From Cydia pomonella (lineage: Eukaryota; Arthropoda; Insecta; Lepidoptera; Tortricidae): DNA of 64,000 nucleotides. The position numbers were made by a program, and so were the translations under genes. The first letter of the stretch is position 1, and each line of letters begins with the position of its first letter. The notes below the pieces were generated by a model. That model was given only the letters and a program-made list of their open reading frames with translations. It made no database searches and had not been told where the DNA came from. The stretch is taken from positions 6,572,001 through 6,636,000 of the forward strand of contig NC_084716.1 in the NCBI RefSeq assembly GCF_033807575.1, written 5' to 3'. Shown here in pieces: positions 1-11,054 of the stretch.

Positions 1-60
1 CTATAGCGTACTATTACATTGCATAATTATTTTCTGCTAAGTAGGCATAATAGGATTGTT

Positions 61-414
61 AGGTATCTTGCGTCCCCAACACAACCGACTCGCTATCAAA
101 AAGGAAATACAGTCCCAGAGTCACCGTTAGGTACGACGACGAGCGTAGCGAGGAGGAGTGTTAGGTATATTGCGTCCCCAACACACCCGACTCGCTATCA
201 AAAAAGAAATGCAGCCCCAGACTCACCGTTAGGTGCGACGACGAGCGAAGCGAGGAGGAGTGTTAGGTATCTTGCGTTCCCAACACACCCGACTCGCTAT
301 CAAAAAATAAATACAGTCTCAGAGTCACCGTTAGGTACGACGACGAGCGAAGCGAGGAGAAGTGTTAGGTATCTTGCGTTCCCAACACACCCGACTCGCT
401 ATCAAAAAGAAATA
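61..414. repeat. 102-bp tandem repeat, about 3.5 copies
   Basis: The motif aggtatcttgcgtcccc recurs at 61, 163, 265 and 367, an exact 102-bp period. Each unit carries an acccgactcgctatcaaaaa block and a gacgacgagcg(a/t)agcgagg block. Because 102 is a multiple of three, one frame stays open through the array (19-510, +), but I see no protein family in it and regard the open frame as a by-product of the period. Units differ by a few substitutions. Confidence 0.85.
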
Positions 415-656
415 GGAAGAAATAAAATAGTAATAACATGTAGCTGTGAGACACAACATTTTGTGCTTGTATGTCAAATAAAAGACGCAATAGCTACACA
501 AAATTACTAGCTTAAATTAACTTAAATGTACTATGAGATGTAAAGCTCTCTAAGTGTCAGAATTATTAAAAATATAGGTATACACAATCAAATTAAACAC
601 AAAATAAAAGTAAAAATTTAGAGATGTATAAGGTCTCCAAGTGTCTAAAATTAAAA

Positions 657-878
657 CTAAGTTAAACAATATAAGTCAGGAATATCTGAAACGGTCATTT
701 TGTTCCAGTTTGCCTGAGCAGGAATTTTTCGTTTTTTAATATGATTTGAACAACGAGTACAGGTCACGATATTACCTAAAGCGATTAAAACAGCAGGAAG
801 TAAATTGTCTAGATTTGTAGTTACTAGTCTCGTACGCTGCTGAGGATATATCATTTTATTGCAAATGGTGCACACCAC
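657..878 (-). pseudogene. Helitron RepHel-like N-terminal cysteine-rich fragment
   Basis: A 73-residue stretch has a CxxC pair near its start (VCTICNKMIY), a second CxxC (CTRCSNHIKK), then KIPAQANWNKM and a DIPDLYCLT segment. This order (CxxC, 'K-x-K-I-P-x-x-A-x-x-N', 'IP-x-L-x-x-LT') resembles the region just before the Rep domain in insect Helitron RepHel proteins. The piece is short, the alignment is from memory of the motif layout, and no Rep or helicase motifs follow, so at most it is a remnant. It could instead be an unrelated zinc-binding fragment. Confidence 0.4.
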
Positions 879-1532
879 ATCATGATGGCTATATATATAT
901 ATATATTTACATCACTAAAAAGCAAAAAATAAATAATTTTTAATTAAAAAAAAAACCGCCTTCAAAAAATATCCAATAAAGAAAATAGTAACTATATACA
1001 CAGTAAGATAAAACACTAAAAAGTTAGAAATAATAAAGTTTTTTCTGTATTATAAATCCAAAGTTCGTTAAAGAACCCCTTTACAAAATATATTATTTAC
1101 TTACAAATCAATTATAATAAACAATATTTGGAGTCGGTGCCAGCAACGATATAAAAATAACTAGTGATACAACTTAAATGTCGTTTTCAATTCAATAACT
1201 TAGAAATTAGTAGATAATGTAGATATGTTTACAAAATCTTAATCCCATTATATCGTAACACAAATAATATCCGTTTTTTGTGTTGCAGGTTAAAAACAAA
1301 CTCAATACAAATCTATTAATCAAGCCAGACCAGAGAAAGCGACTGGGATTGTTGATTGAATGAAATAATTTGAATACTGTCATTTCATAATTTTGATAGA
1401 TTTTAAGTTGAGGAGTGTTTCAAGAAAATAAATTAAGCCTTATTTTAAAATAACCAAATGATTTGGGATGTATCTTAGGTATCTTGAGTTCTTTTGTTAT
1501 GTAAATGGTTTTGTTATGTGTATGGTATTATG
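879..1532. other. No gene seen
   Basis: AT-rich sequence with a short (TA)n run near 890-906 and poly-A tracts. I see no coding potential or recognisable repeat. Confidence 0.5.
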
Positions 1533-1708
1533 ATCAATAGCCGGGTTCACGCAGAGCGAGCATACGCGCGAGGCAATTTCCTCACGCACAAACCGGCCAG
1601 TGTAGACGTGCCTCGGCCGAGGCACGTTTACACTGGCCGGTTTGTGCGTGAGGAAATTGCCTCACACACGTGCTCGCTCGCTCGCTCTGTGTGGACCCGC
1701 CTATTGAT
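1533..1708. repeat. Long palindromic foldback element (MITE-like)
   Basis: The two halves are nearly perfect reverse complements around the CCTCGG|CCGAGG centre at 1616/1617. The inner 46-bp arms (1571-1616 and 1617-1662) differ at one position. The outer arms continue imperfectly, from atcaatag at 1533 to ctattgat ending at 1708. There is no coding sequence. Elements of this shape are common non-autonomous DNA-transposon derivatives in moths; the parent family cannot be named from this copy. Confidence 0.85.
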
Positions 1709-1751
1709 GTCTTCATAAATCCAGCTTTGGCCACTGACACAACCATAGTGA

Positions 1752-2012
1752 AAAGACAGAATATTAAATATAATAAATAAATAGATAAATATTATAGGAC
1801 ATTATTTCACAAATTGACTAAGACCCACAGTAAGCTCAATAAGGCTTGTGTTGAGGGTACTTAGGCAATGATATATAATATATAAATATTTATAAATACT
1901 TAAATATCCATGCTCATCACACGAATAAAAGTCCTTACCAGGATTTGTACCCGGGACCATCGGCTTCATAGGCAGGGTCACTACCCACTAGGCCAGACCG
2001 GTCGTCAATATA
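1752..2012 (-). mobile_element. tRNA-derived SINE
   Basis: On the minus strand the sequence opens with a tRNA-like head: an A-box-like TGGCCTAGTGGGTAG followed by a B-box-like GGGTACAAATCC, then TTCGTGTGATGAGCA and an AT-rich tail toward 1752. A second copy lies on the same strand at 55379-55562 and is interrupted by another element. These RNA polymerase III-type promoter boxes plus the shared body define a SINE family. The boundaries are approximate. Confidence 0.8.
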
Positions 2013-2430
2013 ATATAATTTTCTATCTTTTCATAACATTAGGTTTGTATAACAATAATCCCCTTCAAAAAGCACCCAAAAAAGCCAGAACAAATTAAAA
2101 GAAATCTTCGACAGACTCAGATCCTACGAAACGAACAAACCGGCAAAACTCTACTATCCACAGCGCCATCTACTCCAACATTGCTCATGAAGGCAGTAAC
2201 AAACTTCAATAAGGAAGGGCTCGCAGCTCTCTTCACTGGAAGCAGCCAAGAGGAACAAAACAGAAACGGACAAGATGACAAGTTAGAAACCATACACTTA
2301 TCAAATAAAATAATCTTGTAAGAAAAATATTAAACTGTCTTGAGTGTCCTGTGACTGCAAAAATTTCTTCATGACATATAAGCTTCATTGAGAGTAGACA
2401 TAATGACAAAACAACACTAGTGTTCTCCAA

Positions 2431-2570
2431 GTACAATCACCATCAGATATATTGGAGCGGCTAAGATACTCAAAAATATCTGAACAGGCACTTTAACACC
2501 TAGATAATAGGCATGCTCAGATATTTGTGAAAGCCTCAGCCGCACTGATATATCTGATGACAACTGTACA
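2431..2570. repeat. Palindromic MITE
   Basis: gtacaatcaccatcagata at 2431 pairs with tatctgatgacaactgtac ending near 2569. Inner arms also pair (ggagcggctaagatactcaa against the right-arm aagcctcagccgcac, and caaaaatatctgaacaggc against gcatgctcagatatttgtg). It is a small foldback element with no ORF. Confidence 0.8.
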
Positions 2571-2809
2571 ATACAAGTGATGTTAAATTTATTAAGTTTT
2601 CCCAGTTGGTCTGATGTACTTGTAAACATTGTCAATCAACATTACTCCACCAACAGCACTTTGGTAATGTTTTTGGTGCAATAAATATTGAATTATTTGA
2701 GATTACATTTGGGACACAAAGAAAACCCCAAATAATGTACTATGAAAATGCAATAAATTAAATTACATCTATTAACTGACTACATTCACCCAACAGCACC
2801 TCTATAATC

Positions 2810-3035
2810 GATTTTATAAATATTGACCGCTGTAGGGGCTATCCCGAACACGGTGCATCAGGGAGGCAAAGGCAACTCTCTTGTACATTATGTCTTTGAA
2901 GATATCCGTGCGAGCTTTGTTAAACATCCCTGACGGACTGCCTAATCAAGGCAACCCCAACAAGACTTTGAAACCGTTATTATACTGAATGCTTAAGGCA
3001 TTGAGAGATCTCTGCATACACTTGACCCACAGGCT
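2810..3035 (-). pseudogene. LINE reverse-transcriptase C-terminal fragment
   Basis: Minus-strand translation gives a stretch containing IQYNNGFKVLLGLP, GMFNKARTDIF and MYKRVAFASLMHRVRDSP, with one in-frame stop. This is the C-terminal region of a non-LTR retrotransposon ORF2 (the 'YNNAFRVLLGLP...A..MF..AR.D.F..I+RK' layout common in insect LINEs). It is heavily decayed, with no RT catalytic motif or poly-A tail preserved. Confidence 0.6.
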
Positions 3036-3522
3036 AAACGTATAAAGTCTGACAAAATCACTACTATTACGATTTATATTGACATTCTTCGTGCAACGTG
3101 CAAACCTGCGAACCAATATGACTTCTTACCAAAATACTAGACAAATTATATTTTCAGATTATTATTTTGCATGTCAAGTAGCACTGGTGTCTTGAGACAC
3201 AAATAAAATAATTGCTTAGACAAAACCCGCTTGGTGAATAGATTGTTCATGCAATAATTAATGCTGCAATAAAAGATCTCGATCTAGAAAATATTTGGCC
3301 GATGCCAAGATGCGAAGTTTCAATTCTAAATCAAAAACAAAATATCCAATTCAACGTCCAAATGACATTTAGCTTTAGTTATTTTTAAGCAGTAACTTAT
3401 TTAATGAATGATGTTTAAGATGTATTGACGTTTCTAATTTTAAATGAATAAAATAGAGATGGTATCAAATCACAAATGGAATATATTAAAATTTGAAAAC
3501 GAATCCTTGAGATTGACATGAC

Positions 3523-3580
3523 ATTAACAATTCCTTTTTTTTTTTGGATTTTATGGCCTGGTTACGAATTAACAATTCCT
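3523..3580 (-). mobile_element. Tiny retro-insertion with 13-bp target duplication
   Basis: attaacaattcct occurs at 3523-3535 and again at 3568-3580, flanking 32 bp that begin with a T-run and continue ggattttatggcctgg. A poly-T start (poly-A on the minus strand) with a perfect 13-bp duplication is the footprint of target-primed reverse transcription. The inserted piece is a very short 5'-truncated LINE or SINE tail. Confidence 0.7.
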
Positions 3581-4507
3581 ATGGTGTTGCGGTGTTGCCC
3601 GTTTGTTACATTTTAAGGCTACTCCAGACGGGAAGATAAAATCGACCGATTTGATCAGAAAATAAATTGGCGTCAATTTTCTATTTAATCACCAATTTTA
3701 ACACCTTAGCTTTTAAAAATGCCCTCATATGCGAATAATAGCGGCACAAATTGATATTCTTGCGTCGGCCACTCCATTTATCAGTAACATCGATCATAAT
3801 CGATAAGTAATCGGCGGTCGAAATCAGCGAGCCAAATTGGAGTCTGCATCCACACCACCCAATTTGATCAGACAATTTCAAGCAAGTTGTCTGTTAAAAA
3901 ATAAACGCCACGCCAATGATTGACGTAAATAAATTGAATGAAACAGTCGTCAATAGTAGATCATAATAGGTAATTCCTAATTCCAGAACGAAACATTCTT
4001 TTACATCCACCATCTTCAGGCCCCTCTTTCCCACTGGGCACTCTGGGCACGTGCCCGGGGCCCCCAACCTCACGGGGGCCCCGAAAGATCTTAAACGCCG
4101 TTTTTTTAAAGTCCAACGGGGTTTTTAATAGGGCCCCCTATTCCTGAGTGCCCAAGGCCCCCGTGTGTATAATGATGGCCTTGACCATCTTCTCTGTTTA
4201 ATTAGTTGCTTCCTTTGTATTTTTTACATATTTAAAAAAAAAGTATGTCAAGCCAAGCCAAATGCAAGAGTCGCAACAACTTCTACATATGTTTTTCTGT
4301 CCGGAATACAATGCCGCACTCGCATGCCTGTAAATGGCGTTCGAGCCAGTCCAAGCGTTTGCACAGACTTGGAGCTTGTGGACGCTTGCCCAGTCTCAGC
4401 TGGCATGTAAACGTAGCATAAGATTAATATCGGTTTTAGTATGGCTTATAGACGTGTTACAAAAATTAACATAAATCGTTGAAAAACATGTCGATGGCCT
4501 TCCTTTT
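3581..4507. other. No gene; G/C-run repeat at about 4037-4160
   Basis: Mostly unremarkable AT-rich sequence. At 4048-4085 there is a self-complementary block, gtgcccggggcccccaacc followed by acgggggccccgaaag. A related block with gggccccctattcctgagtg lies at 4131-4152. This is probably an interspersed repeat of unknown type. Confidence 0.5.
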
Positions 4508-4581
4508 TTACGGTTCCGTACGGGTCAAACGGGACTCTATTACTGAGACTCCGCTGTCCGTCCGTCTCATGAACTGTGATA

Positions 4582-5064
4582 CTCATAACTCATAACTCAT
4601 AACATCTTTATTGCTCATATATTACATTGAATACAGACCCTGTAAGGGCACAGCAATTTATTCTTATACTATAAGTACTTATACTTAAAACTAATCTTAT
4701 TAATTACATTGCACAGCTATGTAGGTAAAAATAAACCTAAAAAAAAAAAAAAACTAGCATTCTATTTTGTCGGAAAGGTATCTTCAAAAAACTCTTTCAA
4801 AGAATAATAACTTTTATCTAATAAATAATTATTTAAGGCGGTTTCAAATGATTTAGGTTTTGCTATTGATTTTATTGCTTGTGGAATTTTGTTATATATT
4901 TTAGTGCACATCATGTGAGGTCCTGAATGATATAATGTTAGGTTGGATGTGGGTAGCGCGAGGTTGTTATTGTTTCGGAGGTTTAGCGGTTTTGTGTGTC
5001 GTTCTTTGGATTGTAAGAAAAGATGGCTATGGGCTTTTACAAATTTACATATTTCTAATATATA
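4582..5064 (-). pseudogene. 5'-truncated CR1/Jockey-group LINE, 3' end with short tandem tail
   Basis: Minus-strand reading encodes the extreme C-terminus of a LINE ORF2. Visible pieces are RNNNNLALPTSNLTLYHSGP, MCTKIYNKIPQAIKSIAKP and YYSLKEFFEDTFPTK, with the stop at 4762-4764. The 3' UTR carries AATAAAG and ends in a (GTTATGA)n run instead of poly-A, as CR1-group elements often do. The insertion is flanked by tgata at 4577-4581 and 5065-5069, a likely 5-bp target duplication. Upstream frames are broken near 5060, so only about 0.4 kb of coding sequence survives. Confidence 0.75.
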
Positions 5065-5173
5065 TGATAGTTAGCCAGTTTAAATTTCTACAGATTATGT
5101 ATTTCTGTGGCTGCTATAACAACAAATACTAAAAACAGAATAAAATAAATATTTCTTTCCAATCTCGAGGTTT

Positions 5174-5236
5174 TCATCCCATCACCGAAGTTAAGCAACG
5201 TCGGGCGGGGTCAGTACTTGGATGGGTGACCGTTTT
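5174..5236 (+). repeat. 5S rRNA-derived segment inside repeat
   Basis: cccatcaccgaagttaagca, acgtcgggcg-gggtcagta and cttggatgggtgaccg are recognisably the middle of insect 5S rRNA, including the internal promoter C-box region. The start and end of 5S rRNA are missing: the block is preceded by repeat sequence and runs into tttttatagataatg instead of the normal 3' half. It is a 5S-derived cassette within the interspersed repeat, not a functional 5S gene. Other family copies in this window lack it. Confidence 0.8.
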
Positions 5237-5416
5237 TATAGATAATGCTACGGAACCCTTCCTGTGCGAGTCCGACTCGCACTTGCCCGATTTTTTTTGA
5301 CATATTATTATGTACAAAGAAACAAATATAATTGACCGGACCAAGGGCGCAGCCCTGTACGCCCGTCTGTTACGGCATTATTGCCCCAGACCAAGATTGC
5401 TCGGATCGATAAAGCT

Positions 5417-6126
5417 CAGCCCAATAATACACGACCCAACAATTCATGTACATCATTAATGCCGACATGAATCTAGTATTCAGTATGGATTGGGCAGAAC
5501 GGGATAGTTTTATGTATCTTTCAGTAGAAATAACAAAGAAAGCGTTATTATTATTTGTTGTAACAGTTTCATTTTTTTAAATCCCCACCGTAAATTTTAG
5601 TATGGTTTATGGTAAGCAACAAATAACCCGGCCAAATTACGTAGGTTGTTTTTTGGTATGTTGTCAAGAATGTTAAAACGTGTTTTGAATTTTGTCGCCA
5701 TACCATAGAGGTACAATAATCAGTATAGAGATGAAATAGTAGAGCCGGCAGGTGACCGAACGTGATGCTCTTATAAAACTTTCAGTAGTAGTAGCACTTT
5801 GCTACGTCTACTGAAAGATATATAAGACTATCCCGTTCTGATATTTCCTTTCACCACTCATGCCCAATCCATACTAAATACTAGATTCATATCGGCGTTC
5901 ACCTACGTAAGGTTGTTTTTGGTATGTTGTCACGAATATTAAAACGTGTTTTTAAATTTGTCGCATTCCGTATGTTCTATCTCTAACGGGTGCACGCGTA
6001 TAGCACATCTATAAAATCCTACCATTTATGATCTATACGCTCGATACGATCCTACCATATATGGACGCCGATTACTGTGCTGTACTGTATGTAGATGTAC
6101 ATTATTGGGTCGTGCTTATCGGGCTG
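5417..6126. repeat. Nested inverted-repeat element, non-coding
   Basis: Outer arms: cagcccaataatacacgacc at 5417 pairs with attattgggtcgtgcttatc ending near 6120. Inner arms: atgaatctagtattcagtat followed by tttcagtag near 5527 pair with ctactgaaagatatataaga to actagattcatatcggcg at 5812-5896. A direct repeat also occurs inside, ggttgttttttggtatgttg at about 5643 and 5911. No ORF was found. It looks like two related MITEs, one inserted into or duplicated within the other. Confidence 0.65.
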
Positions 6127-8306
6127 CGCATTAGTGGTTCGGTGGTTGTGGTTCCACTGGTTCCCTTGTAAGTTGTATGTATTGTAAGCAAGCGTAGGGT
6201 CTGGGTTATTGTAGTGCCTTGTATCAATTTTATTTTATTTTAATATTCAATATCTTAATGCCTTACAGAGAGATCTCATCTTTTAAATGTGTCGTATTCC
6301 AAGTCTGTTGAGATAAGTCAGAGTGCAGTTCTAATTTTAGCGGTTTATTGTCAATAATTTACATTGGAATGTTAATTTCACTACTGCAGTTAGTGTTAGC
6401 TTATTGCTAAGAGGTTATTGTGCGGACAAGAAATGTGCATCAGAAACTTAAGGACTTGCTTAGGTTTGTGTCGCAATTATTCTGCTTTGAATTTCTTGCT
6501 AGCTCTTCTCAACGAGTATTTTTACCCGTTAGGGGTCAATTCGTCTATAATGTATGACATTTTCTTGAATATCCTTCACCTTATAGTTTTGTACCAGAAA
6601 TTTGTTTCTAATCACTGATTTAACCCACCTAATACAATGTATTATTTTACATGTAATATAAAAGTGAAAAAGATTGTGAGTCCTAGGCAAATTGACTGCC
6701 TCATTTCATAGGTACATGGTACATGGTAGGTACAACTGTTAGTTGAAATAGTAAAAATGGTCTTATTAAAATGAAAAACACTGTTTTAAAGTCGAAAAGT
6801 ACTTGTTATTTTTGTTGAACTATTAAATTTTATTTGAGATGGTTGCTTGTTGCCTTGCAGTCATAATTTAGAAACAGTCAATATTGTCTGTGTACTGTAC
6901 ATGTTGTCTTCACCCATGTTCATATAGGGTGTCAAAGCAAATTTCTTAAAAAAATATAAGTAGATATGAAATTATTTATGGGAAGGGTTTTTTATTGTTA
7001 AAGGGGAAACCTTGGCATGCATTGCTATAACAACATGGCAAGTGATTCCTAATAGGATGAAAATGAATTTTGTTTTGTCTTATGGAAGTAATAAATGAGT
7101 GTCTTTTCAAAAAGGCTTGTATCTCTGAAAGCATACAAAATAAGGCTTTTGTAAAGAGCCTTCTCAAATGTTTGTCCTGTAATTAAACATTTTTGTTGTT
7201 TTTTTAAAGTTGTTAACTCATAAAAAAATTATTCAGCCAGCAATAAATAGCTCATTTACATGTCTGTCTGTATTGGCACTGTAAATGCTACATCTATAAT
7301 ATTATCTGTGACTCGGTGTTTCTGCCGGTATTTGAGTAGTTGTAGTGACTACTGTTTTATTATCACAATTAAATATTAAATTCAATTACAAATTTAACTG
7401 AGAACATTCTAAAACAGAATTATAGTTCATTCAAATCGGTTCAGGCATGTCCATTCTGGCTGGCATTCTTGGAGTGAAGTGGGGGGGCTGCAATTTACTA
7501 TAGATATTTATTTCAACTTCTCTGGCTTTGGCGGGGTAGTATTAGTTTGTTAGATCTGCAAATATGGAATATTAATTAACTTTGATATACTTTAATTTTT
7601 AAACCAGACTCAACGCATTAAGAGAGCAGTGAAAAACCGACAAAAAATGTCATAACTTAAGTTAGGATTATACAATGATTATTTAAAACAACAAAATCAT
7701 CTCTTAAAAACTTCTTGTACTATGAGAAAAAGATTATTTTATAAAATTTTAAGTCAGTAAAAACTTTTCAACAAATCTATTAGAAGTTAAACTCTAAAAA
7801 TTAAAGATATTAAGCTTAGAATATTTTTTTAACCTAAATTTATTCTTAATTTAATAGCATCATTTCCAAATGTTTCTCCTTGATAACAAATAAATATAAT
7901 AAGAAATGCGGAAGTACTTTAATTAAGACGTGTATTTTCACAATCACGACCGGGAGACAACTAAGGAGCGAGCTATGCGTCGGGCCTTCCGTAGCCGCGC
8001 GGAATGCTGACAACGCATAGCGGTCCCTATAATAATATACAGTAGGTACTCACTGCTTTATTGGATTTTCCATTCGCCCGTTCCTTTCTAGTCTGGCTCC
8101 AAGTCTGTGGCCCGATACCAATTTTCGTTTACGTACAGGTGGTACCTAAAATACCAGGAAGTTTAGAAGTCGCAGGCTTCGGTAGGGTTGATGGAGCATT
8201 TATTTCTATTTGTTGTTGATTTACCCCATGTTCGAAACGAGATGAAATGCAGCCCTGAAACGGGCCATTTTACTTGTGCCTGTAAAACACCACAGTAAAA
8301 AAAATC
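6127..8306. other. No gene seen over 2.2 kb
   Basis: The sequence is AT-rich without recognisable coding, RNA or transposon signals. The short open frames here (for example 6418-6618 and 6976-7167) show no domain. A minor foldback around 7968-8025 (agctatgcgtcgg with acaacgcatagc) is too short to classify. Confidence 0.5.
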
Positions 8307-8696
8307 TTATGTGAGATTTCTCTTTAAACCTACAATATTGTACAGTGGCCTTCTGCAGTTGTTGCACAACCACTCATCGTCTGCTGGAAGCGCCCACATT
8401 TCCCCCAGTGGGATTCTTGCCCCACATCCCGGATGAGGAATCACTTCTGCACAACACTCGTCAAAGAGGTTCTTCTCCATTTCCTCCTTTCTCAAAATGT
8501 GAAGGATCTTGAGAACCAAGCTAGAGCGCAGCCTTGAAGGTATTTCTTGAGACGAGATTACTTCATTTGTTGCTAAAGACAGCGCTACAACGAGACGGTC
8601 CTTAGGTTTGTTTGGTTTCGTAATGAGATGGTGTGCTATTTGATCTTCACTCCTGGAGTATAACGATTCCATGTTGACGTTCACTGCCACAGTCAT
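8307..8696 (-). CDS. Hypothetical 129-aa cysteine-containing protein
   Basis: This is a clean ATG-to-stop frame with higher GC than its surroundings. The N-terminal two thirds look helical and charged (SEDQIAHHLITKPNKPKDR, RLRSSLVLKILHILRKEEM). The last third has a CC pair, PGCGARIPLGEMW and CNNCRRPLYN, so C..C.G / CxxC could bind one zinc. There is no signal peptide or membrane segment. An AATAAA signal lies about 100 nt downstream on the minus strand (8199-8204). I do not recognise the family. It may be a small host gene, a last exon, or a fragment of a mobile element. No neighbouring gene helps assign a role. Confidence 0.45.
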   Translation of the reverse strand: MTVAVNVNMESLYSRSEDQIAHHLITKPNKPKDRLVVALSLATNEVISSQEIPSRLRSSLVLKILHILRKEEMEKNLFDECCAEVIPHPGCGARIPLGEMWALPADDEWLCNNCRRPLYNIVGLKRNLT

Positions 8697-9014
8697 TGAA
8701 GAAATGGTCTGTCTATGTTACGTGACGCTCAAAGTCTCATTAGTAAATATCTGTAATAGTAATTACGCGAAGAGGTGATTAATGGAACAGGTTAATAGAG
8801 GATTAAATGTTATACCACTTTTAGTCTGGTACACATTTCCTAAATATTTCTTCCAAACTTTCTGTGGCAGTATTGGTTGTTGGGTGAGAGCGGTTGGGTA
8901 AGACAGGAAACGGTTTATGCGTCGTTGGACTAAAAGTAAATATGGCGATGTACCTATAAAAATGTCTACATATAAAATAAAAATTGGTCCGAGTATTAGA
9001 AAGCCAATACTTCA

Positions 9015-9610
9015 AAATGTTTAAGTCTTATCAAGTCGGAATATAAAAATGACTACTTTCAAAGTATACAAATGTCTAAGTCTTATCAAGTCGGAATATA
9101 AAAATGACTACTTTCAAAGTATACAAATGTCTAAGTTTTATCAAGTCGGAATATAAAAATGACTACTTTCAAAGTATACAAATGTCTAAGTCTTATCAAG
9201 TCGGAATATAAAAATGACTACTTTCAAAGTATACAAATGTCTAAGTCTTATCAAGTCGGAATATAAAAATGACTATTTTCAAAGTATACAAATGTCTAAG
9301 TTTTATCAAGTCGGAATATAAAAATGACTACTTTCAAAGTATACAAATGTCTAAGTCTTATCAAGTCGGAATATAAAAATGACTATTTTCAAAGTATACA
9401 AATGTCTAAGTTTTATCAAAACGGAATATAAAAATGACTACTTTCAAAGTATACAAATGTCTAAGTTTTATCAAGTCGGAATATCAAAATGACTACTTTC
9501 AAAGTATACAAATGTCTAAGTTTTATCAAGTCGGAATATAAAAATGACTACTTTCAAAGTATACAAATGTCTAAGTCTTATCAAGTCGGAATATAAAAAT
9601 GACTACTTTC
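9015..9610. repeat. 55-bp tandem repeat, about 10.8 copies
   Basis: The unit aatgtctaagtcttatcaag + tcggaatataaaaatgacta + ctttcaaagtatac repeats with an exact 55-bp step (for example t at 9018, 9073, 9128). Copies are nearly identical, varying mainly at aagtctt/aagtttt and actact/actatt. Because 55 is not a multiple of three the array is not coding. It is a minisatellite with very recent homogenisation. Confidence 0.95.
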
Positions 9611-9914
9611 TTTACATAGGTCCAGGATTATAAAACATATACGGAACAAATTCATCCCCTCGTAACATCTAGTTCTTAAATTAAAACGAATAATATTCAA
9701 TAAATATGAACAAGCTAATAGATAAGCGATCAACAAACAAGCTGAATTCTAAACAGACAAACATTTATCTATAAATTATAAAAAAAAACTGAGAACATTT
9801 GAAAATATATTTATTAATTATCTTTAACAAAACTACTAAACCAAATTGCTCTGCTTACACTTAAAATAAAAATATTTTATTCATTGTTTCTCCTCCAAAA
9901 TTATGTCTAAAAGT

Positions 9915-10861
9915 TTATTCGTAGCGTTCCAACATGTTGTATTGTAATTTGAACCTGATAACTTTGTCAAGAAGCTCTATCGGTGTCATATCTTCCTCGA
10001 TTACTTCCACTAAATACCTCTCATACGTCTTATCGGATAAAATGTCCGTGTTCCGTCTATTCTTTCTCGTTGAAAAAAACAGACTGTTTTTAATGATATA
10101 ATCAAAATGATTCGCTTCTTTTTTGAGTCTATATATAAATTCCAACACAGACAGCTTTTTCATGAATTTCGATTTTAGTCTCCTGTGCCAGCCTTCCAGG
10201 ATATTCGTGGTTCGGTGTTTATTAGTCGAACAACTTAGGACGTCCGTCGGGAATTTGTATAGCCAATTATCTGTAAAATATCTTTTGAATTCAGTTAAAG
10301 CGTCACTGCGTGGAACTAGTTCTAAAATTGACCTCCACCCCTCATACATAATTTCGGCCGGTAGTAACGGCAGATTCGCTGTTCGTCGGATTATGGTCCG
10401 ACCATCCCTTGCTTCGTCCAATCCCAATTCCTCAGCATTTTTAGTTACACTTCTGCTTCTGGAAATACTTCTGTCACTGCATTTATTGCTGCCAGTTCAT
10501 AGTCACATTTATATTGTTTAATATTCAAATTTAATTTTTCTTTCAGTAATTTGAAAAACCTGACGTACGTATTCTGATTTTTATTTGGTAACAGACTATA
10601 CGCAATTGGGACAATGTTGTTTGTGTCGACGTTCGATCCTAAATCCATGTGCACGGTATACAACTGGCGAAAAGGAACAGGGCTTAACTTAAATGTACCA
10701 TCACCCAAAAATGACTCTTCTTCGTGAAATGTATCTAAGTAGTCTCGGGCAGTTGTTGAAGAAAATATTAGAATTTTATCACGGCGACCATCTTCGGCTA
10801 TCAAAAAATTGCTTGCCAAGCAAAATGGAACTTTGACGTCAGCTACATTCTTGTAAGTCAA
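9915..10861 (-). pseudogene. MULE (Mutator-like) transposase, frameshifted and internally deleted
   Basis: Two adjoining minus-strand frames form one protein. The first (10861-10445) contains SFLGDGTFKLSPVPFRQLYT and KCDYELAAINAVTEVFPEAE, the MULE DDE region with the first aspartate in the DGTF motif and a second in CDYE. The second (up to 10427) contains AEELGLDEARDG and NILEGWHRRLKSKF, typical of the region after the catalytic core. At the junction the reading frame shifts and roughly 15 residues expected between the halves (the 'FHF.Q...R' segment) are absent. No ATG opens the first frame, so the N-terminus, where a FLYWCH-type finger is often found, is also missing. Confidence 0.8.
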
Positions 10862-10913
10862 TTATCGACAAAACTACCTGCCGTGGGCCAATTAGCCCAC
10901 CCTCCTTTAGATG

Positions 10914-11034
10914 TTTTATTTACATTTTAATTCATAGGAACTAAGAACAAATCTAATTAGTGTAAGACATAATCTAAGTTTTTGAATAAATGTTCTGTAT
11001 GAAAACTTTTTATTTTTAATCAATTTTTATCTAG
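10914..11034. repeat. Direct repeat of the Crypton 3' end (distal copy)
   Basis: This stretch matches 11395-11512 closely: ttaattcatag, then taattagtgtaagac(a/t)taat, ctaagtttttgaataaatgt and tctgtatgaaaactttt. The proximal copy spans the last codons and 3' flank of the Crypton recombinase. Here the corresponding codons are broken by a stop. A separate MITE sits between the two copies. Confidence 0.8.
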
Positions 11035-11054
11035 CACTTTGTTGTGTTATTATA

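Larger units (their letters stand above)
4508..5294. mobile_element. GGTTCCGTA-family repeat, split by a LINE insertion
   Basis: The left part (4508-4581) reads ggttccgtacgggtcaaacg, ctccgctgtccgtccgtct and catgaactgtgata. After a 483-bp insertion the same repeat resumes at 5065 with tgatagttagccagtttaaa, gctataacaacaaatactaa and ends gcgagtccgactcgcacttg followed by a T-run. Related copies lie at 22902-23356, 29297-29512, 30518-30610 and 56469-57255. The family is non-coding. This copy also carries a 5S rRNA-derived block. Confidence 0.75.

Noticed and set aside
19..510. 163-aa open frame across the first tandem repeat
   Set aside because: The frame is open because the repeat period is 102 bp; no start context, domain or codon signal supports a protein.
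5174..5236. Functional 5S rRNA gene
   Set aside because: Both ends of 5S rRNA are missing and it is embedded in a dispersed repeat.
9015..9610. CRISPR array
   Set aside because: Units are contiguous copies with no unique spacers, in a eukaryotic context.
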